A stretch of 64,000 bases of DNA from positions 2,914,001 through 2,978,000 of the forward strand of contig NZ_CP054836.1 of NCBI RefSeq assembly GCF_013358405.1, in the 5' to 3' direction. Made by a program: the position numbers and the translations under genes. The notes under the pieces are model-generated. The model ran no database searches. It had not been told where the DNA came from and saw nothing but the letters and a program-made list of their open reading frames with translations. This DNA is from Oricola thermophila. GTDB taxonomy: Bacteria > Pseudomonadota > Alphaproteobacteria > Rhizobiales > Rhizobiaceae. Shown piece by piece: positions 36,555 to 46,423 of the stretch; the first letter of the stretch is position 1; each line of letters opens with the position of its first letter.

Positions 36555-37272
36555 GCTGCCCGGACGCAGGGCCGCGGAGCGCTTGTGGACAGGTCCGGAT
36601 TTGCGTTTTGGCGCAACGCCTTACCCTGCGAATTGAAGGCGGCGCCGAGCTCGAACATCGACACAAATTTGCAAAGAAACTATCAAGCCTTAGAAATTCT
36701 CGTTGCATATCAGCAACTTGCGGACATTTTCGCCTCATGCATACCAGCGTCCCATTTCGGGATTGCAAAAAGTTACAAAAACCCTAACCGAGAAATTTTT
36801 TTCGTCCGGAGGGTCATTTTTTTCCGAAAAGAGAATCTGTGGAGTCTCAAATATTTAGGTTTTCACAGCCCCCCCGATGCGCATTTTGAATCGATTTGCA
36901 AGCCCATTGATTCCCTAAAATTGAGAGTCGAACGGCTTGCGTTTCCCGGTTCGGATTTTGTATCTTCCCCCCATCAGACAAGACGCTTGAACAACCCGAC
37001 AGCGCGCTTCCGAAAGGGGCGATCCAGAACCCCGGCGCGGCGCGATGGCGCGCAAGCTTTGTCTAACGGCAGGCATTTCGCCTGCCACTTCAAAACAGGC
37101 CAACAACCGCAACGGGGAACGACGGTTTCGCGACCGCCGAACGGGTGACTATTGGGAGGGCAAAAGGCGCATACATTCTCATACAGCACAATTCGAAGCG
37201 GCAGAACCGCGGGGGCAGCGGAGCAGCCGGCCAATGAATTTTTCAACTGACAGGGCGACAGAGAGAAGGTCG
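36555..37272. other. AT-rich control region upstream of dnaA
   Basis: About 700 bases without a convincing gene. The part 36660-36960 is clearly AT-rich compared with the GC-rich surroundings and has long A/T runs (aaatttttttt, catttttttcc). It holds five GANTC sites in 97 bases (36833-36929) and one DnaA-box-like 9-mer, gttttcaca (36859-36867; one mismatch to TTWTNCACA). A 202-codon open frame over 36540-37148 has no family signature and is rejected as coding. The region probably carries the dnaA promoter; whether it is also an origin is open. Confidence 0.6.
36833..36929. promoter_or_regulatory. Cluster of five GANTC (CcrM) sites upstream of dnaA
   Basis: GAATC 36833-36837, GAGTC 36842-36846, GAATC 36888-36892, GATTC 36909-36913 and GAGTC 36925-36929. 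CcrM methylates GANTC in alphaproteobacteria and couples transcription to replication. About 0.4 sites would be expected by chance in this length at equal base frequencies. Confidence 0.6.
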
Positions 37273-38892
37273 ATGAGGTATTATAGCGAGGGCATGGGCG
37301 GTCAACTCGAGGGGAAGGCCGGCATCCCTGCAATCATTGCGGGGCACAGCGCGAAACCGTCGGCCGCCAACGCCAACAAGGGGGACGGTGTGAGCGACGG
37401 ATCATCGGGCGGGCCGGAACATCCGAAAATGGACGACAATGTGGGTACACCAGCCTACGAGGCAGCATTCGAACGCATCAGGACGCGCCTGCGCGCGAAA
37501 CTCGGCGCCGATGTATACAACAGCTGGTTCGGACGACTGAAACTCGAGTCCGCGACACGCAGCGTGGCGCGCATGTCGGTGCCGACGGCGTTCCTGCGTT
37601 CCTGGATCAACAGCCACTACATCAACGACCTGATGACGCTCTGGTCCGAGGAGATCCCGGACATCATGCAGGTCGAGATCGTTGTCCGCAGCGCCACCAA
37701 GGCGCCGGCGCAGATGCGCGCCGACGACGCCAAGGGCGCGGCGCCGCGAAAGACATCCATGCAGCCGGTGGCGCGCGCGGTCTTCGCCCAGGACCGGAAC
37801 AAGCCCGCCCGCGGCAACGCCCTCGCCGAGAACAATGCCGGCGGCAAGCTGATCGGCTCGCCGATCGATTCCCACTACACCTTCGACAACTTCATCGAGG
37901 GCAAGTCCAACCGGGTCAGCCTGGCCGCAGCCCGGGCCGCAGCCGACCAGGGCGCCAACGCGGCGCGCTTCAACCCGCTGTTCATCTATGCCTCGGTCGG
38001 CCTCGGCAAGACGCACCTGCTGCAGGCCATCGCCAACGGCGTCCTTTCCGCCGAGCCGAAGAAGCGGGTGGTCTACCTGACCGCGGAATACTTCATGTGG
38101 CGCTTCGCCAGCGCGATCCGCGACAACAACGCGCTGACACTGAAGGAAACTCTGCATGACATCGACCTGCTGATCATCGACGACATGCAGTTCCTGCAGG
38201 GCAAGAAGATCCAGTCGGAGTTCTGCCACCTGATCAACACGCTGCTCGACAGCGCGCGCCAGGTGGTGGTGGCCGCCGACCGCCCGCCGCACGAGCTGGA
38301 ATCGCTCGATCCGCGCGTGCGCTCGCGGCTGCAGGGCGGCGTTGCGCTGGAAATCGGCGCGCCCGACTACGAGATGCGGCTGGCGATGCTGCAGCAGCGG
38401 CTGGAAAACGCCAAGAAGGAAGACCTGACGCTCGACATCTCCACGGAAGTGCTCGAGCACGTGGCCAAGAACGTCACCTCGAGCTTCCGCGAGCTGGAAG
38501 GCGCGTTCAACCAGCTGGTGTTCCGCCATTCCTTCGAGCCGGACCTGTCGATCGAGCGCGTGGACGACATTCTCGGCCACCTGGTGCGCGTGGACGACAA
38601 CCGCAAGATCCGCATCGAGGACATCCAGCGCGCCGTGTCGCGGCACTACAACGTGTCGCGCACCGACATGCTGTCCAACCGGCGCACGCGCCAGATCGTC
38701 AAGCCGCGCCAGATCGCCATGTACCTGGCGAAGATACTGACGCCGCGCTCGCTGCCCGAGATCGGACGGCGGTTCGGCGGACGCGACCACACGACGGTGC
38801 TCCACGCCGTGCGCAAGGTGGAAGGCATGATCGCCGAGGACGCGAAGCTCGCCAAGGAGCTGGAGCTCCTGAAACGGCTGATCGAGGAGTAA
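37273..38892 (+). CDS. dnaA: Chromosomal replication initiator DnaA
   Basis: DnaA in standard order: domain I ([20 protein letters not shown] then VYNSWF), a variable linker, the AAA+ domain III with Walker [16 protein letters not shown] and Walker [14 protein letters not shown], and domain IV with the DNA-binding signature [14 protein letters not shown]. It melts the origin and loads helicase. The ATG at 37273 (539 aa, GAAGG upstream) is chosen; a start at 37432, closer to known rhizobial DnaA N-termini, is also possible, so the first ~53 residues are uncertain. It is followed by a terminator and then dnaN. Confidence 0.95.
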   Translation: MRYYSEGMGGQLEGKAGIPAIIAGHSAKPSAANANKGDGVSDGSSGGPEHPKMDDNVGTPAYEAAFERIRTRLRAKLGADVYNSWFGRLKLESATRSVARMSVPTAFLRSWINSHYINDLMTLWSEEIPDIMQVEIVVRSATKAPAQMRADDAKGAAPRKTSMQPVARAVFAQDRNKPARGNALAENNAGGKLIGSPIDSHYTFDNFIEGKSNRVSLAAARAAADQGANAARFNPLFIYASVGLGKTHLLQAIANGVLSAEPKKRVVYLTAEYFMWRFASAIRDNNALTLKETLHDIDLLIIDDMQFLQGKKIQSEFCHLINTLLDSARQVVVAADRPPHELESLDPRVRSRLQGGVALEIGAPDYEMRLAMLQQRLENAKKEDLTLDISTEVLEHVAKNVTSSFRELEGAFNQLVFRHSFEPDLSIERVDDILGHLVRVDDNRKIRIEDIQRAVSRHYNVSRTDMLSNRRTRQIVKPRQIAMYLAKILTPRSLPEIGRRFGGRDHTTVLHAVRKVEGMIAEDAKLAKELELLKRLIEE

Positions 38893-38902
38893 TCCTCCCG
38901 AA

Positions 38903-38944
38903 CCCCGGCCGGCCGGCACGGCAATCCGGCCGGGGCTCCCTTTT
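38903..38944 (+). terminator. Terminator downstream of dnaA
   Basis: ccccggccgg (38903-38912) and ccggccgggg (38926-38935) form a perfect 10-bp stem with a 13-base loop, followed by ctcccttttcc. It separates dnaA from dnaN. Confidence 0.7.
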
Positions 38945-39132
38945 CCCCAGTCTTTGGCCTCCGCGTTCCGCGCAAGTCCGTCCGGGCGCTTGCTTTTCCG
39001 ACCGCAAGCCGCCACATTCGCGGTCCGTACCGGCGGGGAGCGAACGCGGCCGAATTTGCACGAATTCGCATGCCGCGGGCTGGCCCGCTCCGCGCCGGCT
39101 CGTCACAGATTCACACAATCGGACAGCGAACC

Positions 39133-40251
39133 ATGCGTGTCACCCTCGAACGAGCCAACCTGCTGAAGTCCCTGAACCACGTTCACCGGGTCGTCGAACG
39201 CCGCAACACCATTCCGATCCTCTCCAACGTCCTGCTGAAGGCCGAGGGATCGGCGCTCGACATGAAGGCGACGGACCTCGACCTAGAGATCACGGAGGCA
39301 GCTCCCGCCGTCGTCGAACAGGCCGGCGCGACGACGGTCGCGGCCCATCTGCTCTACGACATCGTGCGCAAGCTGCCCGAGGGCACGGAAGTCATGCTGT
39401 CGACGGATGCCGACGGAAACTCCATGACGGTGGTTTCCGGGCGCTCCAACTTCAAGCTGCAATGCCTGCCGCAATCGGACTTCCCCGAGCTGACCGCCGG
39501 CGAGTTCAGCCATACCTTCCGCCTCGACTCAGCGGTGCTGAAGGAACTGATCGACCGGACCCAGTTCGCGATCTCCACGGAGGAGACGCGCTACTACCTG
39601 AACGGCATCTACATGCACACGGCGGAAGGCGACAACGACATCGTCCTGCGCGCCGTCGCGACCGACGGCCACCGGCTGGCCCGCTGCGAAACGCCGGCGC
39701 CGAACGGCTCCGAGCAGATGCCCGGCATCATCATCCCGCGCAAGACGGTCGGCGAACTGCAGAAGCTGGTCGACGACCCGGACGTGGCGGTGACCGTGGA
39801 ACTGTCGGATTCCAAGATCCGGTTCACCATCGGGGCCATCGTGCTCACCTCAAAGCTGATCGACGGCACCTTCCCGGACTACCAGCGCGTGATCCCGACG
39901 GGCAACGACAAGGACATGATGGTCGATCGCCAGAGCTTCGCCGCCGCCGTCGACCGCGTCTCGACGGTGTCCAGCGAGCGCGGCCGGGCGGTGAAGCTGT
40001 CTCTCGCCGACGGACAGATGACGCTGACCGTCAACAACCCGGATTCCGGCTCGGCGACGGAAGAGCTTGCGGTCGACTATTCAGCCGACCCGATGGAGAT
40101 CGGATTCAACGCACGCTACCTGCTCGACATCACGAACCAGATCACCGGCACGGACGTGAAGTTCACGCTGGCCGATGCGGGATCGCCCACCCTGATCATC
40201 GACTCGGCCGACGAGAAATCGCTCTACGTGCTGATGCCGATGCGCGTCTAG
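39133..40251 (+). CDS. dnaN: DNA polymerase III beta subunit (sliding clamp)
   Basis: A 372-residue protein starting MRVTLERANLLKSLNHVHRV, the normal clamp N-terminus, with RRNTIPILSNVLL, DGHRLARCETPAPN and the C-terminal SLYVLMPMRV. As a dimer it encircles DNA and tethers polymerases and repair factors. The upstream gap of about 190 bases after the dnaA terminator should hold its own promoter. recF follows 25 bases later. Confidence 0.98.
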   Translation: MRVTLERANLLKSLNHVHRVVERRNTIPILSNVLLKAEGSALDMKATDLDLEITEAAPAVVEQAGATTVAAHLLYDIVRKLPEGTEVMLSTDADGNSMTVVSGRSNFKLQCLPQSDFPELTAGEFSHTFRLDSAVLKELIDRTQFAISTEETRYYLNGIYMHTAEGDNDIVLRAVATDGHRLARCETPAPNGSEQMPGIIIPRKTVGELQKLVDDPDVAVTVELSDSKIRFTIGAIVLTSKLIDGTFPDYQRVIPTGNDKDMMVDRQSFAAAVDRVSTVSSERGRAVKLSLADGQMTLTVNNPDSGSATEELAVDYSADPMEIGFNARYLLDITNQITGTDVKFTLADAGSPTLIIDSADEKSLYVLMPMRV

Positions 40252-40276
40252 GACGCGCATTCGCGCGCGCGGGAAC

Positions 40277-41419
40277 ATGACGCCGGAAAGCTTTCTCTCC
40301 TCGCTGAAGCTGACGGCATTCCGCAACTATGCCAGCCTGTCCGTTGCGTTCGAGCCCGGCCACGTGGTGCTGAGCGGCCCCAACGGCGCGGGCAAGACCA
40401 ACCTGCTGGAGGCCGTCTCCTTCCTGTCGCCGGGGCGCGGGCTGCGCCGCGCGCAGCTGGCAGACGTGGCGAAAGCGGGCACGCAGAGCGGCTTCGCCGT
40501 TCACGCGACACTGGAGCGCGGCGGCGAGAGCTATGAAATCGGCACCGGAACGGCCTACGGCGATGCCGGCCAGCGCCGCCTGCGGATCAACGGCACAAAC
40601 GCGAAAAGCGCCGACGAGCTGCTGGACCTCGCCCGCATCATCTGGCTGACACCGGCGATGGACGGGCTGTTCACCGGACCGGCCTCGGACCGGCGGCGCT
40701 TCCTCGACCGCATGGTCCTGGCGATCGACCCGGCTCACGGACGCCGCGCCGCCGACTACGAGAAGGCGATGCGGCAAAGAAACCGGCTTCTGGAGGAGCC
40801 GCCTGGCAGCCAGACCGACGCCTGGCTTGCGGCCACGGAAGCGCAGGTCGCCGCGCTCGGCTCGGCGATCATCGCGGCACGCCAGGAACTGGCCGGACTG
40901 CTGTCGGCCATCATCGCCGAACGGCGCGAAAGCGGCGACCCGTTTCCCACCGCGGTCCTTGCGATCGAGGGCGAACTGGAAACGGCGGCTCGCGAAGGCG
41001 CCGCGGCCGGCGAGATCGAGGAGCGGCTGATTGCCGACTATCGCGAGGGACGGTACCGCGACCGCGCGGCGGGACGCACGCTAACCGGACCGCATCGCGC
41101 CGAATTCGCGATAAGGCACGCGCAGAAGGACATGCCGGCCGCGCAATGTTCCACCGGCGAACAGAAGGCGCTGCTTGTCGGGCTCGTTCTGGCACATGCG
41201 GCACTGACACGCACCGTTTCCGGCATGGCCCCGATCATGCTACTCGACGAGATCGCGGCACATCTCGACCCGGCACGCCGCGCCGCGCTGTTCGACCGGA
41301 TCGACGCTGTCGGCGGGCAGGCCTTCATGACCGGCACCGACCGGTCGCTGTTCGAGGCGCTGGGCGAGCGGGCGCAATACCTGCGGGTCGAGAACGGCGC
41401 ACTGGCGCGCGAGGACTAG
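40277..41419 (+). CDS. recF: DNA replication and repair protein RecF
   Basis: A 380-residue SMC-like ATPase: Walker A in LSGPNGAGKTNLLEAVSFLS, the ABC-type signature near CSTGEQKALLVGLVLAHAAL, and Walker B PIMLLDEIAAHLDPARRAAL. It loads RecA at gapped DNA with RecO and RecR. The dnaN-recF order is conserved. moeB begins 13 bases after its stop, so the three genes may be co-transcribed. Confidence 0.97.
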   Translation: MTPESFLSSLKLTAFRNYASLSVAFEPGHVVLSGPNGAGKTNLLEAVSFLSPGRGLRRAQLADVAKAGTQSGFAVHATLERGGESYEIGTGTAYGDAGQRRLRINGTNAKSADELLDLARIIWLTPAMDGLFTGPASDRRRFLDRMVLAIDPAHGRRAADYEKAMRQRNRLLEEPPGSQTDAWLAATEAQVAALGSAIIAARQELAGLLSAIIAERRESGDPFPTAVLAIEGELETAAREGAAAGEIEERLIADYREGRYRDRAAGRTLTGPHRAEFAIRHAQKDMPAAQCSTGEQKALLVGLVLAHAALTRTVSGMAPIMLLDEIAAHLDPARRAALFDRIDAVGGQAFMTGTDRSLFEALGERAQYLRVENGALARED

Positions 41420-41432
41420 GACTGGACCGAAG

Positions 41433-42206
41433 ATGAGCGACGGCAAGCCGCTGAACCCGGACGAGATCGAGCGCTACGCGCGCCATATCATCCTGCACGA
41501 GATCGGCGGGGCAGGACAGCAGAAGCTGAAGGCGGCACGCGTGCTGGTGATCGGTGCCGGGGGCCTCGGCAGCCCGGTCCTGCTTTACCTCGCCGCCGCG
41601 GGCGTCGGCACGCTCGGCATCGTCGACGACGATGCCGTGAGCCTGTCCAACCTGCAACGCCAGATCCTCCATGCAACCGGGGACATCGGCCGTCCGAAGA
41701 CAGAGAGTGCGGCGCACAGCCTGATCGAAATGAACCCGAATGTCGCGATCGAGGAGCACAATGTGCGGCTCACGCGGGAAAATGCCGAGGCCATCCTCTC
41801 CGGCCACGACGTCGTTGTCGACGGCTCGGACAATTTCGAGACGCGCTACCTCGTCGCCGATACCGCGGAAGCGCTCGGCATCCCGCTGGTCGCGGGCGCT
41901 CTCGGTCGGTTCGACGGCAGCCTGACGGTGCTGGTGCCGCACCAGTCTGACGCGCAGGGAAATCCCAATCCGCGCTACCGCGACCTGTTTCCCGAACCGC
42001 CGCCCGAGGGCACCGTGCCTACATGCGCGGAAGCCGGCATCCTCGGCGCGGTCGCCGGCGTCATCGGCACGCTGCAGGCCGTGGAGGTGCTCAAGCTGAT
42101 CACCGGCATCGGCGAACCGCTTGTCGGCAGGCTGCTGCTCTACGACGCACTGTCGGTACGCTTCCAGACCATGAAATACGGACGGCGCGGCGAGCCCCGC
42201 AGGTAG
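41433..42206 (+). CDS. moeB: Molybdopterin-synthase adenylyltransferase (MoeB/ThiF/HesA family)
   Basis: A 257-residue E1-like enzyme that adenylates the C-terminus of a ubiquitin-like sulfur carrier (MoaD, or ThiS). ATP-binding motif: VLVIGAGGLGSPVLLYLAAA; then DDDAVSLSNLQRQILH, GRPKTESAAH and DGSDNFETRY; a Cys lies in VPTCAEAGILGAVAGV. There is no C-terminal rhodanese domain. The usual zinc C-x2-C pairs are not visible, so MoeB versus ThiF specificity is not certain. It follows recF closely. Confidence 0.88.
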   Translation: MSDGKPLNPDEIERYARHIILHEIGGAGQQKLKAARVLVIGAGGLGSPVLLYLAAAGVGTLGIVDDDAVSLSNLQRQILHATGDIGRPKTESAAHSLIEMNPNVAIEEHNVRLTRENAEAILSGHDVVVDGSDNFETRYLVADTAEALGIPLVAGALGRFDGSLTVLVPHQSDAQGNPNPRYRDLFPEPPPEGTVPTCAEAGILGAVAGVIGTLQAVEVLKLITGIGEPLVGRLLLYDALSVRFQTMKYGRRGEPRR

Positions 42207-42248
42207 GCGCGTCCCGCCATGCCATGCTGCGACCTGCCCTTCAGCAGG

Positions 42249-43250
42249 TCAGACCATGGACGGAAGGACGCGGTCGGGCGGCCGGTCGCCATCGGCCATC
42301 ATGCGGATGTTGATGATGACCTTCTCGCCCATCTCGATGCGGCCCTCGATCGTCGCCGAGCTCATGTGGGGAGACAGCACCACCTTGCCCTTGCGTGCCA
42401 GTTCGCGCAGGCGCGGATTGACCGAGGGCTCATCCTCGAAGACATCGAGGCCGGCGCCGGCAATACGCCCCTCCTCGATCAACCTGATCAGCGCCTGCTC
42501 GTCGATCACGTCGCCGCGCGAGGTGTTGACGATATACGCGGTCGGCTGCAGCAGCTCGAGGCGGCGCGCCGACAGAAGGTGGAAGGTCGCAGGCGTCGAC
42601 GGACAGTTGACCGACACGATGTCCATGTGAGCGAGCATCTGATCGAGGCTCTCCCACCAGGTTGCATCGAGTTCCTGCTCGATCGATTCGGCCATGCGGT
42701 GGCGGTTGTGATAGTTGATCGAAAGGCCGAAGGCGCGAGCCCGGCGCGCCACCGCCATGCCGATGCGGCCCAGCCCGATAATGCCGAGCCGCTTGCCGGA
42801 AATCCGGCGACCGAGCATCCAGGTCGGAGACCAACCCGCCCATTCGTCGTCGCCGGTAAGCACGGCGGCTCCTTCGGTCAGGCGACGCGGCACGGCAAGG
42901 ATCAGCGCCATGGTCATGTCGGCGGTGTCCTCGTTCAGCACGTTCGGCGTGTTGGTGACCGTTATGCCATGGCCGTGGGCCGCCTTGACATCGATATTGT
43001 CGACGCCGTTTCCGAAATTGGCGATCAGCCTGAGCTGGGGCCCCGCCTTGCCTATGAGTTCCGCATCAATCCGGTCGGTGACAGTCGGAACCAGCACCTC
43101 CGCCGTCTGCATCGCCTCGGCGAGCTCGGCGTGCGACATCGGCCGGTCGGTCTCGTTCAACCGGACATCAAACAGCTCCGCCATCCGCGCCTCGACGGGG
43201 TCCGGCAGCTTGCGCGTGATAATGACCAGCGGTTTCTTGCTTAGGGGCAT
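42249..43250 (-). CDS. D-isomer-specific 2-hydroxyacid dehydrogenase (glyoxylate reductase-like)
   Basis: A 333-residue NAD(P)-dependent enzyme. Start MPLSKKPLVIITRKLPDPVE. The Rossmann motif is GIIGLGRIGMAVARRARAFG; the catalytic Arg-Glu-His set lies in TSRGDVIDEQALIRLIE, DVFEDEP and LSPHMSSATIEGR. NVLNEDTADMTMALILA is typical of the rhizobial glyoxylate/hydroxypyruvate reductase group, but the substrate is not proven. It is divergent from the SH3 gene; a near-CtrA site lies 46 bases upstream. Confidence 0.92.
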   Translation of the reverse strand: MPLSKKPLVIITRKLPDPVEARMAELFDVRLNETDRPMSHAELAEAMQTAEVLVPTVTDRIDAELIGKAGPQLRLIANFGNGVDNIDVKAAHGHGITVTNTPNVLNEDTADMTMALILAVPRRLTEGAAVLTGDDEWAGWSPTWMLGRRISGKRLGIIGLGRIGMAVARRARAFGLSINYHNRHRMAESIEQELDATWWESLDQMLAHMDIVSVNCPSTPATFHLLSARRLELLQPTAYIVNTSRGDVIDEQALIRLIEEGRIAGAGLDVFEDEPSVNPRLRELARKGKVVLSPHMSSATIEGRIEMGEKVIINIRMMADGDRPPDRVLPSMV

Positions 43251-43295
43251 TCCTACTCCCAGTAACGCGTCCTGTGTCCTGCGCCGGTTCCGGCG

Positions 43296-43311
43296 TTGAG
43301 CGCTCGTTAAC
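43296..43311. promoter_or_regulatory. Near-match CtrA site
   Basis: TTGA-GCGCTCG-TTAAC has one mismatch to TTAA-N7-TTAAC. It lies 46-61 bases upstream of the 2-hydroxyacid dehydrogenase start and about 150 bases upstream of the SH3 gene. Confidence 0.35.
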
Positions 43312-43457
43312 CAAGATGGGCCAGAATGGAGGATGGCCCGCCTGCGTTCTGTAGCAAGGCGGGTGAAACAAGACAAAGAGTTTTGCGCGCGCGAAGGGCC
43401 GTTCATGACGGGGCAGCCCATGCCGCGCCGGTTGTGTAGAAAAGGTCCAGGTCCACT

Positions 43458-44009
43458 ATGTTTTCGCGTCGTACCGGTCTTTTGCTTTCCGCTTCCGCTT
43501 TTCTCGGCCTCACCGTCGCTGCCGCCGCGCAGACGACCGGCGCCATCAACAAGGGACCAAGCGGCCTGCCGCTTCCGCGTTTCGTCTCGCTGAAGGCGAC
43601 GAAGGTGAATTTGCGTGTCGGCCCCGGCCAGGACTACGCGGTTGCCTATCGCTACGTGAAAAGCGGTCTCCCGCTGGAGGTCATCCAGGAATACGACAAC
43701 TGGCGGCGCGTCCGCGATGCGGACGGCACGACCGGATGGATCCACGGCTCGCTGCTGTCCGGCGCGCGCACAGCAATCACCTCGCCATGGCGGAAGGGAT
43801 CGGACACGGACGAAACGGTCGTTCTCTTCGACACGCCTTCCGCCCAGGCCGGCGTCATCGCCTATATCGAACCGGGCGTGATCGGCGAGATCGAATCCTG
43901 CGACGGCGCGTGGTGCGAGTTCGAGGTCACCTATGACGAGCGCACGCTGCGCGGCTACGTCAACCAGGCGGAACTCTGGGGGGCCTATCCCGACGAGGTG
44001 ATCAAGTAG
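43458..44009 (+). CDS. Secreted bacterial SH3 domain protein
   Basis: A 183-residue exported protein: signal peptide MFSRRTGLLLSASAFLGLTV cut after AAA, then an SH3b domain (FVSLKATKVNLRVGPGQDYA, VIQEYDNWRRVRDADGTTGW then IHGSLLSG) and a second, looser repeat (GVIAYIEPGVIGEIES, CEFEVTYDERTLRGYV). SH3_4 proteins are periplasmic and thought to bind peptidoglycan peptides. It faces the dehydrogenase gene divergently and converges with irr 15 bases later. Confidence 0.88.
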   Translation: MFSRRTGLLLSASAFLGLTVAAAAQTTGAINKGPSGLPLPRFVSLKATKVNLRVGPGQDYAVAYRYVKSGLPLEVIQEYDNWRRVRDADGTTGWIHGSLLSGARTAITSPWRKGSDTDETVVLFDTPSAQAGVIAYIEPGVIGEIESCDGAWCEFEVTYDERTLRGYVNQAELWGAYPDEVIK

Positions 44010-44024
44010 GGAAAAGCGGCGCGA

Positions 44025-44438
44025 TCAGCGCTTGCGCCGGAGCCGGATCACCACATCGATATTGGCGACCTCCATGCCTTCCGGCGGCTCGGGCAGGTTC
44101 TCCACCCGGAGACCGGAAACCGGGACGTCGACCACCTCGCCCTCTTCCTCGATATAGAAATGATGATGGTCGGAGGTGTTGGTGTCGAAATAGGTGCGCG
44201 ACCCCTCTACGGCGAGGATACGCAGCATGCCCGCATTGGTAAACTGGTGCAGGGTGTTGTAGACGGTGGCAAGCGACACCGGCACGCCGGATTCGATTGC
44301 CTCGAAGTGCAAGTCCTCCGCGGCGAGGTGGCGATCGCCCTTGGCAAACAGCAATTCCGCCAGCGCGACACGCTGACGCGTCGGCCGAAGCCCCGCATCC
44401 TGCAATCTACGCCTTATTTCCGCGCCCGACTGGCTCAC
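44025..44438 (-). CDS. irr: Iron response regulator Irr (Fur family)
   Basis: 137 residues from the GTG at 44438 (a TTG 21 bases earlier is an alternative start). Winged-helix DNA-binding region: [20 protein letters not shown] and [20 protein letters not shown]; the Irr-type histidine cluster [20 protein letters not shown] replaces Fur metal sites; the end is [20 protein letters not shown]. Irr responds to haem/iron status, repressing iron-storage/export genes and activating uptake under low iron. A predicted target, mbfA, carries a perfect Irr box in this window. It is divergent from fabA. Confidence 0.93.
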   Translation of the reverse strand: MSQSGAEIRRRLQDAGLRPTRQRVALAELLFAKGDRHLAAEDLHFEAIESGVPVSLATVYNTLHQFTNAGMLRILAVEGSRTYFDTNTSDHHHFYIEEEGEVVDVPVSGLRVENLPEPPEGMEVANIDVVIRLRRKR

Positions 44439-44602
44439 TTTCCCGACAGACCCCTGCAAATCTCGCCTTAAGTCCGTGCAAAGATAAGATTTATCCTGTT
44501 CCTTGCCGCCGTCATCATATATTCGCTATGGCTGACGCAATCAATAGCGCAACCCGGCGCCGCCGGCGCGGCGACAGGAGACGACAAGAGGTTTTGCACC
44601 CC

Positions 44603-45118
44603 ATGGCCGAACAGAAATCGAGCTACACGAAAGACGAACTCATGGCCTGCGCGAGGGGCGAAATGTTCGGTCCCGGGAACGCGCAGCTTCCGGCCCCGCC
44701 CATGCTCATGGTCGACCGCATCACGGAAATCAGCGAAACCGGCGGCGACAACGAAAAGGGGTTCATCCGTGCCGAGTTCGACATCAAGCCCGACCTGTGG
44801 TTCTTCCCCTGCCACTTCATCGGCGACCCGGTGATGCCCGGCTGCCTCGGCCTCGACGCGTTGTGGCAGCTCACCGGCTTCTTCCTCGGCTGGCTCGGCG
44901 AGAAGGGCAAGGGCCGCGCGATCTCGACCGGCGAGGTCAAGTTCACCGGGATGGTGACGCCGGAGACCAAGCTGGTCGAGTACGGCATCGATTTCAAGCG
45001 CGTCATGCGCGGTCGTCTCGTGCTCGGCATCGCGGACGGATGGGTCAAGGCCGACGGCGAAACAGTCTTTCATGCGAAAGACTTGCGCGTGGGCTTGTTT
45101 CAGGAAAAATCCGCCTGA
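44603..45118 (+). CDS. fabA: 3-hydroxydecanoyl-[ACP] dehydratase/isomerase
   Basis: A 171-residue hot-dog fold enzyme that introduces the cis double bond in unsaturated fatty-acid synthesis. Active-site segment: [20 protein letters not shown] (catalytic His and later Asp), followed by [20 protein letters not shown]. Start [20 protein letters not shown] fits FabA. An in-frame ATG further upstream would add about 25 basic residues and is rejected. First gene of fabA-fabB-fabI. Confidence 0.97.
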   Translation: MAEQKSSYTKDELMACARGEMFGPGNAQLPAPPMLMVDRITEISETGGDNEKGFIRAEFDIKPDLWFFPCHFIGDPVMPGCLGLDALWQLTGFFLGWLGEKGKGRAISTGEVKFTGMVTPETKLVEYGIDFKRVMRGRLVLGIADGWVKADGETVFHAKDLRVGLFQEKSA

Positions 45119-45174
45119 CATAAGAAGCGGGCGCACAACGTTCGCGCCCGAACCGGCAAGCCAGGGAGCCTCTC

Positions 45175-46395
45175 ATGAAACGCGTCGTCGTCACCGGCAT
45201 CGGCATCGTCTCGTCCATCGGGAACAACGCGCAGGAAGTTACCGCCTCACTGCGGGAAGCGAAGTCGGGCATCAGCTTTTCCGAAGACTTTGCCGAGCAC
45301 GGTTTCCGCTGCCAGGTCTGGGGAGCGCCGACGCTCGACCCGGCGGAACTGGTTGACCGTCGCGCAATGCGCTTTCTCTCCAAGGGCGCGGCATGGAACC
45401 ATGTCGCCATGGAACAGGCCATCGCCGACGCCGGCCTCGAGGAGAAGGAAGTCTCCAACGAGCGCACCGGCATCATCATGGGTTCCGGCGGACCTTCGAC
45501 GCGGACAATCGTCGAGGCAGCCGACATCACCCGCGAAAAGGGCAGCCCCAAGCGCATCGGGCCGTTCGCGGTTCCGAAGGCGATGTCTTCGACCGCATCG
45601 GCGACGCTGGCAACCTGGTTCAAGATCCACGGGGTGAACTACTCGATCTCCTCTGCCTGCTCGACATCGGCACATTGCATCGGCAATGCCTGCGAGATGA
45701 TCCAGTGGGGCAAGCAGGACGTGATGTTCGCCGGCGGCCACGAGGACCTCGACTGGACGATGTCGAACCTGTTCGACGCCATGGGAGCCATGAGCTCCAA
45801 GTTCAACGACACGCCGCAATCCGCCTCGCGCGCCTATGATGTCGACCGCGACGGTTTCGTCATCGCCGGCGGCGCGGGCGTGCTCGTGCTGGAGGAACTG
45901 GAGCACGCCAAGGCGCGCGGTGCGAAGATCTATTGCGAGGTCACCGGATACGGTGCCACTTCGGACGGATACGACATGGTGGCGCCGTCCGGCGAGGGCG
46001 CCGTGCGCTGCATGAACCAGGCACTCGCGACCGTCGACGGCGAGGTCGACTACATCAACACGCACGGCACCTCGACGCCGGTCGGCGATTCGCGCGAGAT
46101 GGAAGCGATCCGCGAGGTCTTCGGCGAGAACGTGCCGCACATCGCCTCGACGAAATCCCTGACCGGCCACTCGCTCGGTGCCGCCGGCGCGCAGGAATCG
46201 ATCTACTCGATCCTCATGATGCAGGAAGGCTTCATCGGCGAAAGCGCCCATATTTCCCAGCTCGATCCCGAGTTCGAGGGTATGCCGGTCGTTCGCCAGC
46301 GCATCGACAACGCGAAAATTGACACTGTGCTGTCGAACTCGTTCGGCTTTGGCGGAACGAACGCGACGCTCGTCTTCCAACGCTACAACGGCTGA
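45175..46395 (+). CDS. fabB: 3-oxoacyl-[ACP] synthase I (FabB)
   Basis: A 406-residue condensing enzyme with Cys-His-His active site: [39 protein letters not shown] and [20 protein letters not shown]. It elongates acyl-ACP with malonyl-ACP and, with FabA, is needed for unsaturated fatty acids. GGGAG lies 6 bases before the ATG. It is 56 bases after fabA and 28 bases before fabI. Confidence 0.97.
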   Translation: MKRVVVTGIGIVSSIGNNAQEVTASLREAKSGISFSEDFAEHGFRCQVWGAPTLDPAELVDRRAMRFLSKGAAWNHVAMEQAIADAGLEEKEVSNERTGIIMGSGGPSTRTIVEAADITREKGSPKRIGPFAVPKAMSSTASATLATWFKIHGVNYSISSACSTSAHCIGNACEMIQWGKQDVMFAGGHEDLDWTMSNLFDAMGAMSSKFNDTPQSASRAYDVDRDGFVIAGGAGVLVLEELEHAKARGAKIYCEVTGYGATSDGYDMVAPSGEGAVRCMNQALATVDGEVDYINTHGTSTPVGDSREMEAIREVFGENVPHIASTKSLTGHSLGAAGAQESIYSILMMQEGFIGESAHISQLDPEFEGMPVVRQRIDNAKIDTVLSNSFGFGGTNATLVFQRYNG

Positions 46396-46423
46396 CCGTC
46401 CGACAATCCAGAAAGGAAACGGC

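Noticed and set aside
36859..36867. Claim of oriC from the DnaA-box-like gttttcaca
   Set aside because: A single 9-mer with one mismatch is too little; no cluster of DnaA boxes was found, so only a regulatory region is annotated.
36540..37148. 202-codon frame between rpsT and dnaA
   Set aside because: It begins inside the rpsT terminator, crosses the AT-rich control region and has no Shine-Dalgarno or recognisable sequence.
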